The notes under the pieces were generated by a model. The model had not been told where the DNA came from, did not search any database, and worked only from the letters and a program-made list of their open reading frames with translations. The translations under genes and the position numbers were made by a program. A stretch of 64,000 nucleotides of DNA from Bin87 sp026710825 (lineage in GTDB: Bacteria; Chloroflexota; Dehalococcoidia; Lucifugimonadales; UBA3495). Below are positions 9,357-17,842 of the stretch, piece by piece. Every line of letters starts with the position of its first letter. Position 1 is the stretch's first letter. Location of the stretch: positions 930,001 through 994,000 of the forward strand of contig OZ247427.1 of the NCBI GenBank assembly GCA_965232815.1, written 5' to 3'.

Positions 9357-12272
9357 ATGGCCGCACCGGTGGCTAACTCCCTCGCCCGAGTGGCCAAATC
9401 AGCGGGCCAACCCGTGGTCAGCGCGAGCAATCTGCCCATCCACCTGGATGATCCCAACGCGGTGTGGTTCGTGGAGACGGGCGCGCTGGACGTTTTCCTC
9501 ACGGAGTACAAGGACGGCGCACCCGTGTCCAACGCCAAACACCTGCTTCGCGCGGGACGCGGTCGCCTGGTCTTCGGCATCGGGAAGGACGAGGGTTCCC
9601 TGGTTGCCACCGCGAAAGGACTCCCGGACACCAACCTGCGCCGACTGAGCCTGGGCACCCTTATGGAGTCGGACCTTGATGCCGAGTTGTCGGTCCAGAT
9701 CGATTCATGGGTGTCGGAGGTGGGAGAGACCGTAGCGGGGCAGATCGAACCCCGACCCCGCTTTGACCTGGCGCTGGATTCCTCATCGGAGGTTCATGCG
9801 TTGGCGATTGATGCAGGAGCGGTGGTATCGGTTCGTCCGGGAGGAGTTTTGTGGGTTCGCACCGACGATCCTACGGCCGCCTACCTGGGGACTGAGACGC
9901 CGAGTGAGGACGCGGAATGGTTGCCGCTGACTTCGAGCACTTGGTTGAGCGTCGGTTTTGCATCCAGCCTGACGGGGTTCGAGACTGGCAAGATGTGTGC
10001 CCAGGGCAAACTATTACCCGCCCTGGCGGAATTTCATCGCCTTGCGTTGGGGGCCGAGCTGCTGAACCGCCGACTGCTGGTGGCCGACGTGGTCAACGAG
10101 CAAGTGGCTCGCGCCGCCCACCGGCGGCAGGACCGCGATAACGCCCGGCAAACCCTTTTCAACGTGATGAACCCGCGCGCTCCCGCCATCTCGACAGATG
10201 GGTCGGCCTTGATGTCAGCGATGGCGGTGATCGGCAAACGCGAGGGGATCGATTTTCAAGAGCCTCCAAGCAGGCGAGGCCGAGACTCTCGAGATCACAC
10301 GTTGGACGAAATCCTCGACATGTCGCAGGTCCGGGCCCGCAAGGTACACCTGTCCCGGGAAGACCGCTGGTGGTTTGGCGACAGCGGCGCAATGCTGGGG
10401 TTCCGCCAAGACGATGGACAGCCGTTGGCGTTGATTCCTGATCTGCTGGGACGATACCGGGCGATCGATCCATCTCGTGGCAGTTCATTCCGGGTAAACG
10501 CCGCCACGGCCGAAGAGATAGACCCCGAAGCCTGGTTGTTCTACCGTCCCCTGCCTGACGATCGGCCGGTTAGCGCGGTGGACTTGATGCGCCTGGCCGG
10601 TAAAAACATGGTCCCGGAGCTTGCCAGGTTTGCTATCGCCGGACTGCTGGCGACCCTGCTGATGCTGGTTCCCGCCGTCGCCATAGGAATCCTGGCGGAT
10701 CGGATCCTGCCAGCCGTGGCCGGCGGCATGCTGGTGCAGGTCACCATCGCCCTGGCGGCTTTCGCCCTGGTTGGAGTCTCGTTGATCATGGTTCAAGGGG
10801 CCGCCATGATGCGGCTGGAGGGCCGAACTGCGGCAAGACTGAGCGCGGCCACCTGGGATCGCATGCTCAAGCTGCGACCCAGTTTCTACCGGGAATACAC
10901 CGCCGGTGATCTGGCGATGCGTTTGAGCGTATTCCAGGTCCTGCGGGACCAGGTATCCGGCGTGGTCGCCAACGCCTTGCTGTCGATCATCTTCCTGACG
11001 CCAACCCTGGGGTTGCTCTTCATTTACGACATGAGCCTGGCCTGGTTGAGCATAGGCGTGGGTGTGGTCGCCCTGTCGGCAACCGCGTGCTTCGGCGTCT
11101 TGCAGATCGCGCCGCAGCGGCGGCGTTACACAGCGTCGCGCCGCCTGTCGGGAGAACTGTTCCAGTTCATCAACGGCATGAGCAAACTGCGGTCCGCTGG
11201 TGCGGAATCCTCGGCATTCGCGTCCTGGGCGCGCGGGTACCGGGAGCAGCACCTCGCCGGAATACGGATCGGCCGTTTGACCGAGCCATTGGTGGCCTTC
11301 AACGCCGCGGTGCCCGCCCTGGCAGCCGCGCTGCTCTTCGCGTTCGTGCTGTGGCGCGGCGCGAACGGCCCCGGGATCGGCGATTTCCTGGTGGTATTCG
11401 CCGTCTCGATGACTTTTTACACGGCGATCGTGGGTCTCGGCCGCTCGTTTGAGGCGCTGGCGGCGGTGATACCGGGCTACGAGCAGGTCAAACCCGTCCT
11501 GGACGGAGTGCCCCAAGGCCGGTCGGACGGCATCACGCCCACGGAATTGAACGGGGACATACACCTGGACCACGTGAGCTTTCGGTACGACGAGAGTGGC
11601 CCCCTGATAATCGACGACGTATCCATCCACGTCCGTCCCGGCGAGTTGGTCGCCATCGTGGGCGAATCGGGAGCGGGAAAGAGCACGCTGGTGCAATTGG
11701 CCCTCGGCCTCGAAGAGCCATCGTCCGGCGGCGTCTATTATGACGGCCGCGACCTTTCTCATCTGGACCCGCGGGCCGTGCGGCGTCAGATCGGAGTGGT
11801 TACGCAGGACAGCGTCCTGCAGCCGGGCAACATCCTGGACAACATCATCGGGTTGAGCGATGACCTGACCGTCGAGGACGCCTGGGAGGCTGCCCGACTG
11901 GCGGCGGTGGACGGGGATCTGGCCGCGATGCCCATGGGCATATTCACAACGGTCAGCGATGGCTCCTCCACATTCTCCGGCGGCCAGGTGCAGAGGATCA
12001 GGATCGCTGCAGCGTTGGTGCGCAGGCCCAGGATCATCTTCCTGGACGAGGCCACCAGTTGGCTGGACACCCGCAGCCAGGCCGGGGTGATGCAAGGCCT
12101 CAACAGCCTCGCCGCCACGCGCATTGTGATTGCGCACCGGCTGTCCACCATCCGCAGGGCGGAGCGCATCTACGTGCTGGAAAAGGGCCGAGTCGTCCAG
12201 CAGGGCACATTTGACGAATTGTTCGAGGCGGAAGGCACATTCCGAACCCTGGCGCTGCGACAAATGGCGTAA
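9357..12272 (+). CDS. NHLM-type ABC transporter permease/ATPase, long form
   Basis: Second ABC half-transporter of NHLM exporters. The 971-residue product has a large N-terminal cytosolic region (about 1-400) that lacks a peptidase active site. Its beginning resembles the cyclic-nucleotide-like fold expected for this subfamily (VWFVETGALDVF). Membrane helices lie at about 420-700. The ATPase has Walker A GESGAGKST, signature FSGGQVQRIRIA, Walker B IIFLDEATS and AHRLS. All nucleotide-site motifs are intact, so it should be active. It starts 28 bases after the C39 transporter and ends the three-gene operon. Confidence 0.92.
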   Translation: MAAPVANSLARVAKSAGQPVVSASNLPIHLDDPNAVWFVETGALDVFLTEYKDGAPVSNAKHLLRAGRGRLVFGIGKDEGSLVATAKGLPDTNLRRLSLGTLMESDLDAELSVQIDSWVSEVGETVAGQIEPRPRFDLALDSSSEVHALAIDAGAVVSVRPGGVLWVRTDDPTAAYLGTETPSEDAEWLPLTSSTWLSVGFASSLTGFETGKMCAQGKLLPALAEFHRLALGAELLNRRLLVADVVNEQVARAAHRRQDRDNARQTLFNVMNPRAPAISTDGSALMSAMAVIGKREGIDFQEPPSRRGRDSRDHTLDEILDMSQVRARKVHLSREDRWWFGDSGAMLGFRQDDGQPLALIPDLLGRYRAIDPSRGSSFRVNAATAEEIDPEAWLFYRPLPDDRPVSAVDLMRLAGKNMVPELARFAIAGLLATLLMLVPAVAIGILADRILPAVAGGMLVQVTIALAAFALVGVSLIMVQGAAMMRLEGRTAARLSAATWDRMLKLRPSFYREYTAGDLAMRLSVFQVLRDQVSGVVANALLSIIFLTPTLGLLFIYDMSLAWLSIGVGVVALSATACFGVLQIAPQRRRYTASRRLSGELFQFINGMSKLRSAGAESSAFASWARGYREQHLAGIRIGRLTEPLVAFNAAVPALAAALLFAFVLWRGANGPGIGDFLVVFAVSMTFYTAIVGLGRSFEALAAVIPGYEQVKPVLDGVPQGRSDGITPTELNGDIHLDHVSFRYDESGPLIIDDVSIHVRPGELVAIVGESGAGKSTLVQLALGLEEPSSGGVYYDGRDLSHLDPRAVRRQIGVVTQDSVLQPGNILDNIIGLSDDLTVEDAWEAARLAAVDGDLAAMPMGIFTTVSDGSSTFSGGQVQRIRIAAALVRRPRIIFLDEATSWLDTRSQAGVMQGLNSLAATRIVIAHRLSTIRRAERIYVLEKGRVVQQGTFDELFEAEGTFRTLALRQMA

Positions 12273-12296
12273 GGACTCGCCGGGCCGTGAGTTTCC

Positions 12297-12332
12297 GATG
12301 ATATGCCGAGCTTGTGATGATATGCCGAGCTT
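12297..12332. repeat. 17-base direct repeat, two copies, 19-base period
   Basis: GATGATATGCCGAGCTT occurs at 12297-12313 and again at 12316-12332. A third, inverted ATATGCC lies at 12384-12391 within GCTGAGGCATATGC. The copies sit between the exporter operon and an SDR gene, in the probable promoter region of the latter. They may be an operator or remnants of a small repeat. Confidence 0.6.
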
Positions 12333-12438
12333 TGTAAAACGGGTTGGCGAGCCGAAGCGCTCGGCTTGCGGCTGCCGGCGCTGAGGCATATGCTTACCGA
12401 AAATACGGTCCGTTCGATCGGACCCTGGGCAGGTTGGA

Positions 12439-13230
12439 ATGAGACTTGACGGCAAAGTAGTGATAGTCACCGGCGGCAGCCGCGGAATCGGCCGCTCCAT
12501 CTGCCTGGGATTGGGCGATGCCGGCGCCAGTGTGGTCGTGGCGTCTCGCACTGACGTTGACCGGTCAGCCGGCACCGAGTACGAAAGGCACGGGTCGGGG
12601 GACATAAACGACACGGCGGCGCAGATCACCGCGCGGGGCGGCGCGGCGCTCCCGGTGCGCTGCGATGTTTCCCAGGTTGAGGACATCCAGAACCTGGTCA
12701 CCGCCACGCTCGACCGTTTCGGCCGGATCGACGCACTCGTCTGCAACGCGGGAATGGACTGCGAGTCGCCGGTGGTCGACCTTGACCTCGACCTGCTGGA
12801 CCAGTGCCTGGCGGTCAACGTCCGTGGCCCGCTGCTCCTCTGCAAGTACGCGCTGCCGTCCATGATAGCGAGGGGAGAGGGAGGCTCAATATACTGCGTC
12901 ACCTCCGGCGCGGCGCGCGCCTACCGGGAGGGCAGGGTCGGATACTCGATGAGCAAGGCGGCCCTGGAAAGGATGTTTTTGAGCCTGGCCGAGGAGGTCA
13001 GGCCCCACAACATCGCGGTCAACGTCTTCGAGCCGGGCAGGGTGGACACCTGGATGAACCGGCGCGGGGACTGGCCGGGCACCGCGCACATACCCATGGT
13101 GCAGCCGGACATTCTGGCCCCGTCGGGAGTTTGGCTGGCCGGACAGACCGCCGCAACCCTCACGGGCGCGTTGGTATCGCGCGCCGAGTTCGGAGTGACC
13201 TGGGGCCCTGGAGTGGAGAGGCCAGTCTGA
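12439..13230 (+). CDS. Short-chain dehydrogenase/reductase
   Basis: NAD(P)-dependent oxidoreductase of unknown substrate. The 263-residue classical SDR has TGGSRGIG (cofactor loop, residues ~11-18), CNAGM, a catalytic serine in TSGAARAY and the Tyr-X3-Lys pair in GYSMSKAALE. An insertion of roughly 20 residues after the second strand (SRTDVDRSAGTEYERHG) contains an aspartate-rich stretch and lengthens the cofactor-binding region. The gene follows the exporter on the same strand after 166 bases containing repeats, so it is probably separately transcribed. Convergent with the sensor-regulator gene. Confidence 0.88.
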   Translation: MRLDGKVVIVTGGSRGIGRSICLGLGDAGASVVVASRTDVDRSAGTEYERHGSGDINDTAAQITARGGAALPVRCDVSQVEDIQNLVTATLDRFGRIDALVCNAGMDCESPVVDLDLDLLDQCLAVNVRGPLLLCKYALPSMIARGEGGSIYCVTSGAARAYREGRVGYSMSKAALERMFLSLAEEVRPHNIAVNVFEPGRVDTWMNRRGDWPGTAHIPMVQPDILAPSGVWLAGQTAATLTGALVSRAEFGVTWGPGVERPV

Positions 13231-13283
13231 CCGCGGTTGGAAGCGAGGAGCCTCGTGGTCGGAAATCGCGGTAATGGGCGGGT

Positions 13284-15719
13284 TTACACGGGATTGGGCC
13301 GAGCCATGCGGTAACCGACTCCGTGCGCCGTGAATATGTAAGAGGGCCGTCTGGCATTGTCCCCGAGTTTCTGGCGAAGAGACTTGATGTAGGAACGCAA
13401 TAGCTGAGGCTCGCCCACATATTCGGCGCCCCAAACGCGCTGCAGCAACTCGGTCTGGGTCAGAACTCGCCCTGAGCTGTTGGCGAGTTCGGCGAGCAGT
13501 TTGAACTCCGTGGCGCTCAACGGCACCCGTTGCCCCGATACGTTGACGGACCGTTCGGCGAAATTAATCCGAACGTCGCCCATTTGGTAGGCGCGACTGC
13601 CGGCAACATCCGCTCCCGCGTTCAATCTTCGCAGGGTAGCCTTTATCCTTGCGATCAGTTCGGTAGACGAAAATGGCTTTACCATGTACCCGTCCGCGCC
13701 CATGTCGAAAGCGCGCACGACATATTCTGCATCGTCCCGATCACAGAGCACGATCGCAGGCAGGTTCAGCGCTTGCCCTGCGCCCCGCAAGATGCGGAAT
13801 GATTCCTCCTCTCTGCCCGCTATATCGAGGATAATCAGTTCCGGCCTTTCCAACGACGCAAGTTCCTCGATCTCACCCAGGGCTGCGGTCGCCACGGTAT
13901 CGTAGCCCGCGTCGAACAGGTCCTGGCGAACCAGGCGCGACAACCGGGGATCTTCGATCGCGACGAGTATCTTGATCTCCTCTGCAGGGGCAGACTGGAG
14001 CATGTCCGGCGTCCCTGCCGGGACGGGAACCTTGGCGGCTACCTCGTCTTCGATCGTAGGGAGGGTGAAGGTAAGCGTCATCCTGCCTACTTGCTCATCC
14101 ACGTCGGTGCTGATGCGGCCGCCGTGGGCCTCGATCACTCCACGACAGTAGGCGAACGCCAACCCTTCACCCTGCGACGACAATTCAGCCGCCTTGGCGT
14201 GCGCCAATCCAGCGCTCCCCATCTCCTCAGGATGCTCGTTGGCATTGGTGAGCGTGTAATTATTCTCCGTCGGAGCAATTGGGCCATTTGCAGACACCGA
14301 AACCGCGACGTGGATATCCACCTCAGTCGCAGACACCGTGACCGGGGATGAGTCGCTTGAGCGCATTGCCGCGTCGCGGAGAAAATTATGCAGCACCCTG
14401 CCAATCAGCTGCTGATCCGCGAGCACGGCAGACAAATTTTCCGCGATGTCCAATTGGATGGCAATTGCAGAATGGTCATTGAGATATTCTGCACAAGACC
14501 GTTCAATCAACCCCGCCAAGTCCATTGGTTCAACAACCACGCTCAACGTTCCGGCGTGAATTTGAGCGAGTTCCATCAGGCTGTTGATCTGTCCCCGCAT
14601 CATGTCGGCTTGCCGGTCTATGATTCCCAATAACTGAAGGTCCTCGGTGGGGTTCGCGTGTTCGACATTGCTTCTTAGCGCGGCGGCAGACCCTGTGATG
14701 CTGATTAAAGGCGTTCTCAACTCCGCACTTACCATTTCCAGAAATTCGGCCCGCCGTAACTCCTGGTTCTCCAGAGCCGTGATGTCCTGCATCGATGACA
14801 GCGCCCACAACATTTCCCCCGACTCCGAGAATACAGGAGCGGAATTTACCAGAGTGGTCATGGAAGTGCCGTCCGGCAGGTGCATCACTATGTCCTCGGC
14901 GAGCACGGTTTCCCCGCTTTGGAGTGTCCTGGTGCCCGGAAGATCCGTGAAATGAAGCTCCCTGCCATCGGGTCGCGTGAACTTCAAGGCGAAGTATATG
15001 TTCTCGATTTCCTCTTTCGTGTTCGCAACTTTGCCCAACAAGCGTCGCGCTTCCCGGTTCATGAAGGACATCTCGCCGGCCCGCACGTCGAAGACGCCGA
15101 GCGACACGGGAAATTCTTCCATCACCGTTTCCAAATCGACCCTTTCCTGGACCACGTTCTGGTACCTTCGGGAATTGGCAATCATGGATCCGGCCTGGGC
15201 GGCGAACATGGCCGCCACGTGTTCATCTTCCCGGGAAAACTCTTGACCGGCTTCCTTATCCGCAAGGAATAGACTGCCGACGCGCTCGTCCTGGCAGTAA
15301 ATCGGCATCCCCACAAAAGTCTCCACCGGCGGGTGGCCCTGGGGAAGCCCCAACTCATCGGGGCGAATCGCAGCGTCATTGAGCCTGACGGTACCCGGCG
15401 CGGCGTTCGGGTTGACCAACAGTTCCCATACCTGGGCTGACTGAGCCATTAACTCACGATCTTCATCCGCGACTCCTGAGGCATAAAAGTCGCGAATGTC
15501 ACCGGTGGCTTCGAAAGTGACGAGCGCACCGTACCGGGCGCCGGCCAAGTTTGAGGCGCGATTGATTAGTTCCTGAAGCGCGGCGTCGGTTTCAGGGGTT
15601 ACGGCGATGGCGATATTTGCTTCGCTCACACCCGCAAGCCGATTTTTGAGAGCTTCAATCTCCTGCTTGAGTTTTTCCGCCTCAGGGTGTTCAGCGCTCG
15701 CTCGCAAAAGGCTCATCAT
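13284..15719 (-). CDS. GAF-PAS degenerate histidine kinase fused to OmpR-type receiver and winged helix
   Basis: An 811-residue single-chain sensor and DNA-binding protein. Order: short coiled coil (10-35), GAF (about 40-185), PAS (195-310), kinase dimerisation-like segment (320-390), ATPase-like segment (420-535), receiver (583-705), OmpR-type winged helix (712-811). The dimerisation motif reads VSAELRTPL: the phospho-accepting histidine is Ala332, codon GCG at 14726-14724. The N-box is RDAAMRSS and the G1 box is SANGPIA, so both are degenerate, although GEGLAFAYCRGVIEAHGG resembles a G2 box. The receiver keeps Glu-Asp (589-590), Asp632 and the lysine of MVKPFS, but the conserved Thr is Cys. 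The winged helix looks intact. Autophosphorylation is therefore unlikely. Start ATG follows GAGGA. Confidence 0.9.
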   Translation of the reverse strand: MMSLLRASAEHPEAEKLKQEIEALKNRLAGVSEANIAIAVTPETDAALQELINRASNLAGARYGALVTFEATGDIRDFYASGVADEDRELMAQSAQVWELLVNPNAAPGTVRLNDAAIRPDELGLPQGHPPVETFVGMPIYCQDERVGSLFLADKEAGQEFSREDEHVAAMFAAQAGSMIANSRRYQNVVQERVDLETVMEEFPVSLGVFDVRAGEMSFMNREARRLLGKVANTKEEIENIYFALKFTRPDGRELHFTDLPGTRTLQSGETVLAEDIVMHLPDGTSMTTLVNSAPVFSESGEMLWALSSMQDITALENQELRRAEFLEMVSAELRTPLISITGSAAALRSNVEHANPTEDLQLLGIIDRQADMMRGQINSLMELAQIHAGTLSVVVEPMDLAGLIERSCAEYLNDHSAIAIQLDIAENLSAVLADQQLIGRVLHNFLRDAAMRSSDSSPVTVSATEVDIHVAVSVSANGPIAPTENNYTLTNANEHPEEMGSAGLAHAKAAELSSQGEGLAFAYCRGVIEAHGGRISTDVDEQVGRMTLTFTLPTIEDEVAAKVPVPAGTPDMLQSAPAEEIKILVAIEDPRLSRLVRQDLFDAGYDTVATAALGEIEELASLERPELIILDIAGREEESFRILRGAGQALNLPAIVLCDRDDAEYVVRAFDMGADGYMVKPFSSTELIARIKATLRRLNAGADVAGSRAYQMGDVRINFAERSVNVSGQRVPLSATEFKLLAELANSSGRVLTQTELLQRVWGAEYVGEPQLLRSYIKSLRQKLGDNARRPSYIFTAHGVGYRMARPNPV

Positions 15720-15948
15720 CGTCCTCGTGAGTCTGGGCGTATGTAGGACAGCCCATTTGAATCAATTACCCGGTCACGATGGAGAACCGGGATTGTTGCG
15801 GGTAACCACCGCAGGAAACATTCCGCGAGCGCAGAAACCGCCGTGCATTTCCAACTCAGATCCCCCCATGGTTTGGGACACTACTTGCGTCATACTACTA
15901 TCCGTTGGGGTGGGCAATAAACGGACTGGACGCCGGCCAAACTGTTTT

Positions 15949-15996
15949 TTCACGAGGTTTTCACAAGCGGCGTGGTCCGTTCACAATTTTTCACAA
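15949..15996. promoter_or_regulatory. Helically phased TTCAC(A/G) direct repeats, candidate operator
   Basis: TTCACG at 15949 is followed by TTCACAA at 15960, 15980 and 15990, giving start-to-start distances of 11, 20 and 10 bases. Direct repeats spaced about one turn are the usual binding architecture of OmpR/PhoB-type winged helices, and such a protein is encoded 230 bases away. The repeats lie about 60 bases upstream of the 16058 -10 element. The link to that regulator is inference. Confidence 0.5.
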
Positions 15997-16057
15997 ATTA
16001 TCCGGAGCCGGGCGTTAGCGGGTGATGCACCCACTTATTCCGAGTTCAACGGGCTTG

Positions 16058-16063
16058 TATAAT
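16058..16063 (+). promoter_or_regulatory. -10 element TATAAT
   Basis: CTTGTATAATCCGG lies 84 bases upstream of the alpha/beta hydrolase start. There is no good -35, so activation by a protein bound to the repeats upstream is plausible. Confidence 0.55.
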
Positions 16064-16146
16064 CCGGTCGAATACAGGCGATAGCGAGTGTGGCGAGTCT
16101 GCCGCATGACGCCACGTTGCTACGAAAGCCGTTGCGGAGGTTTTAG

Positions 16147-17022
16147 ATGGTTACCAGCAAGCAGGAAACAACCTACGAAGTGGAAGTCCAGGATGTGGAA
16201 TATCTTCGCCACGGCGATACGCCGTTGCTGGCGAGAGTGTTCAGACCTCTTGGCGACGGGCCGTTCCCGATCATGGTGGAGTTGCACGGCGGCGCCTGGG
16301 TGAGGGGAGACCGCCACATTGGGAACGGGGCCAACGAAGCTCTGGCCAGGAAGGGCGTGATCGTGGCGGCGCTGGATTTTCGGGCTCCTCCGGTCGCATC
16401 CTATCCCGGGTCGTTCGCGGATATTAACTACGGGATCCGCTGGTGCAAGGCGCAGGCGGAAAGCTGGAATGGCATCCAGGGCAGCGTCGGCGCGATGGGC
16501 ACCTCCAGTGGCGCACACCAGGCCATGCTGCTGGGCATGTGTCCAAATGATCCGCGCTACGCATCAATACCTTCCGCCAATGGCGCGACCGGAATTGACG
16601 GGTCATTGGCTTGCGTCATCATGGTGTCTCCCGTGATCGATCCGCTGGGCCGCTACCGGTACGCCAAGGGACTGCGCGACGACTGCACGCCGCCGGCGGG
16701 GATGGCCGAGCGCGTGGTACCCATGCACGATCTGTACTGGGAGACCGAGGAAGCTATGGCGTCAGCCGCGCCGGCTCGCATGCTGGCCGCCGGCGAGCGC
16801 ACGGAACTACCGCCCACGCTGTGCCTGGCCCGCACCTACGAGGAGGCGCACCCTCGTCCCGACCTGGAAGAGTTCATCTCCCGATACCGCAATGCCGGCG
16901 GGCAGCTTGATTTCAAGGTATTCGAGGGATCGGGAGAAAGGATCCTGGAGGATGCGTCCACCCCGTTGGCTCAGGAGGCGCTGGAACTGATGGCGTCGTT
17001 CATACGCCAGCAACTCGGGTAA
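16147..17022 (+). CDS. Alpha/beta hydrolase, HSL/esterase type with altered triad
   Basis: Likely a cytoplasmic carboxylic-ester hydrolase by fold. The 291-residue protein has the HGGAW oxyanion motif at 47-51 and a nucleophile elbow GTSSGAH with Ser121. At the C-terminal position where the family has Gly-X-X-His, the sequence reads GSGERIL, placing Glu264 where the catalytic histidine is expected. The acid region (LARTYEEAHP) is also non-standard. It may use another histidine, for example in EEAHPRP, or be catalytically changed. Preceded by the 16058 promoter and followed by a strong terminator, so probably monocistronic. Confidence 0.82.
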   Translation: MVTSKQETTYEVEVQDVEYLRHGDTPLLARVFRPLGDGPFPIMVELHGGAWVRGDRHIGNGANEALARKGVIVAALDFRAPPVASYPGSFADINYGIRWCKAQAESWNGIQGSVGAMGTSSGAHQAMLLGMCPNDPRYASIPSANGATGIDGSLACVIMVSPVIDPLGRYRYAKGLRDDCTPPAGMAERVVPMHDLYWETEEAMASAAPARMLAAGERTELPPTLCLARTYEEAHPRPDLEEFISRYRNAGGQLDFKVFEGSGERILEDASTPLAQEALELMASFIRQQLG

Positions 17023-17034
17023 GCCCGATGGTTG

Positions 17035-17072
17035 GCAGCCCTGCGGACAAAAGCGCCGCGGGGCTGCTTTTT
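17035..17072 (+). terminator. Rho-independent terminator
   Basis: GCAGCCCTGCGG (17035-17046) pairs with CCGCGGGGCTGC (17056-17067) apart from one mismatch, with a nine-base loop and a T run at 17068-17072. It lies directly after the hydrolase stop. Confidence 0.85.
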
Positions 17073-17260
17073 GGGAGTCGTCGCTGCGCGGGGTCAGCGA
17101 AGGGTCCGACCTCAGGGTGGAACGCGACGACGACATCAAGTGGTTGGCGCGGTTGTGCACAGCGCGTGGTTGACGGAGCTCCAGCGTTTCGCAGCAGCAA
17201 CCGCCTCCCGGCTGTCCACGCGCCGGTCCTGCAACAGGCTTGCGCCGGACTGGACAGTGC

Positions 17261-17266
17261 TATACT
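17261..17266 (+). promoter_or_regulatory. -10 element TATACT
   Basis: GTGCTATACTCGCG lies 71 bases upstream of the VOC start and has the G+C-rich discriminator common to this window. Confidence 0.45.
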
Positions 17267-17337
17267 CGCGCCCACAGTATCATCCGTGATGAAATCCGGT
17301 AATCGCTGGCGTACCAGCAGCGAAAAGGGGCGAAATC

Positions 17338-17793
17338 ATGTCAAGAGTTACGATGATTCAGCACATCAACATCGAGATCAGCGACAAGGAACGCAGCAGG
17401 GAATGGTACGAGAACGTGTTCGGGGCGGAATTTCTGGACCGCGGTCCGGAGCTAAACCAACGGCAGCTGCAGCTTCGCATCGGCAACGGGGAAATTCACA
17501 GTACATTCACGCCGAACCCCAACCCGTCGGGGCACTTCGCGGTGGAGATTGCCGACTGGGACGAGATGATCGCCAACCTGGACGCGCTGGGCGTGGAGTA
17601 CAGCAGGCCCTCAGTCCGTGAGTATGCCAACGTTCATTCCACCTACATCAAGGACCCTGACGGCAACATGATCGAACTGGTGCAGCACCCGATGGGCCTG
17701 CGCGATTCCAGGGGCAATACGGTCGATGTTGCGCACGACCCCGACGGCATGGTATGGGCCCGAAATCCCGGCTTCGGCCCGCCCACGGGGTGA
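17338..17793 (+). CDS. VOC/glyoxalase superfamily protein
   Basis: Metal-dependent dioxygenase, isomerase or lyase fold; substrate unknown. The 151-residue product holds one VOC module with MIQHINIEI at the N-terminus (His of the metal site), GHFAVEIADWDEM, and YIKDPDGNMIELVQHP, where the terminal Glu is the usual metal ligand. Start ATG follows AGGGG. It heads a probable operon with the lactonase and the Asp-box propeller (gaps of about 50 bases), suggesting all three act in one lactone or sugar-acid pathway, which is inference. Confidence 0.85.
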   Translation: MSRVTMIQHINIEISDKERSREWYENVFGAEFLDRGPELNQRQLQLRIGNGEIHSTFTPNPNPSGHFAVEIADWDEMIANLDALGVEYSRPSVREYANVHSTYIKDPDGNMIELVQHPMGLRDSRGNTVDVAHDPDGMVWARNPGFGPPTG

Positions 17794-17842
17794 CGCCCGC
17801 GCGAAATGACCAATCCCGCAACCCAACCGCGAGGAGCAAACC

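Larger units (their letters stand above)
15720..16146. other. Divergent intergenic region, sensor-regulator/hydrolase
   Basis: No gene is supported here. The region contains four TTCAC(A/G) repeats (15949-15996) and a -10 element at 16058, and should carry the promoters for both flanking divergent genes. It is visibly richer in A and T around 15940-16000 than the flanking coding sequence. Confidence 0.6.
17023..17337. other. Intergenic region between hydrolase and VOC gene
   Basis: Contains the hydrolase terminator (17035-17072) and the -10 element for the following VOC gene (17261). No additional gene is supported. Confidence 0.6.

Noticed and set aside
10485..12902. An 805-codon open frame on the minus strand opposite the second ABC transporter
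   Set aside because: It is Arg/Gln/His-rich with no domain, while the plus strand encodes all ABC motifs; long antisense frames are expected in high-G+C DNA.
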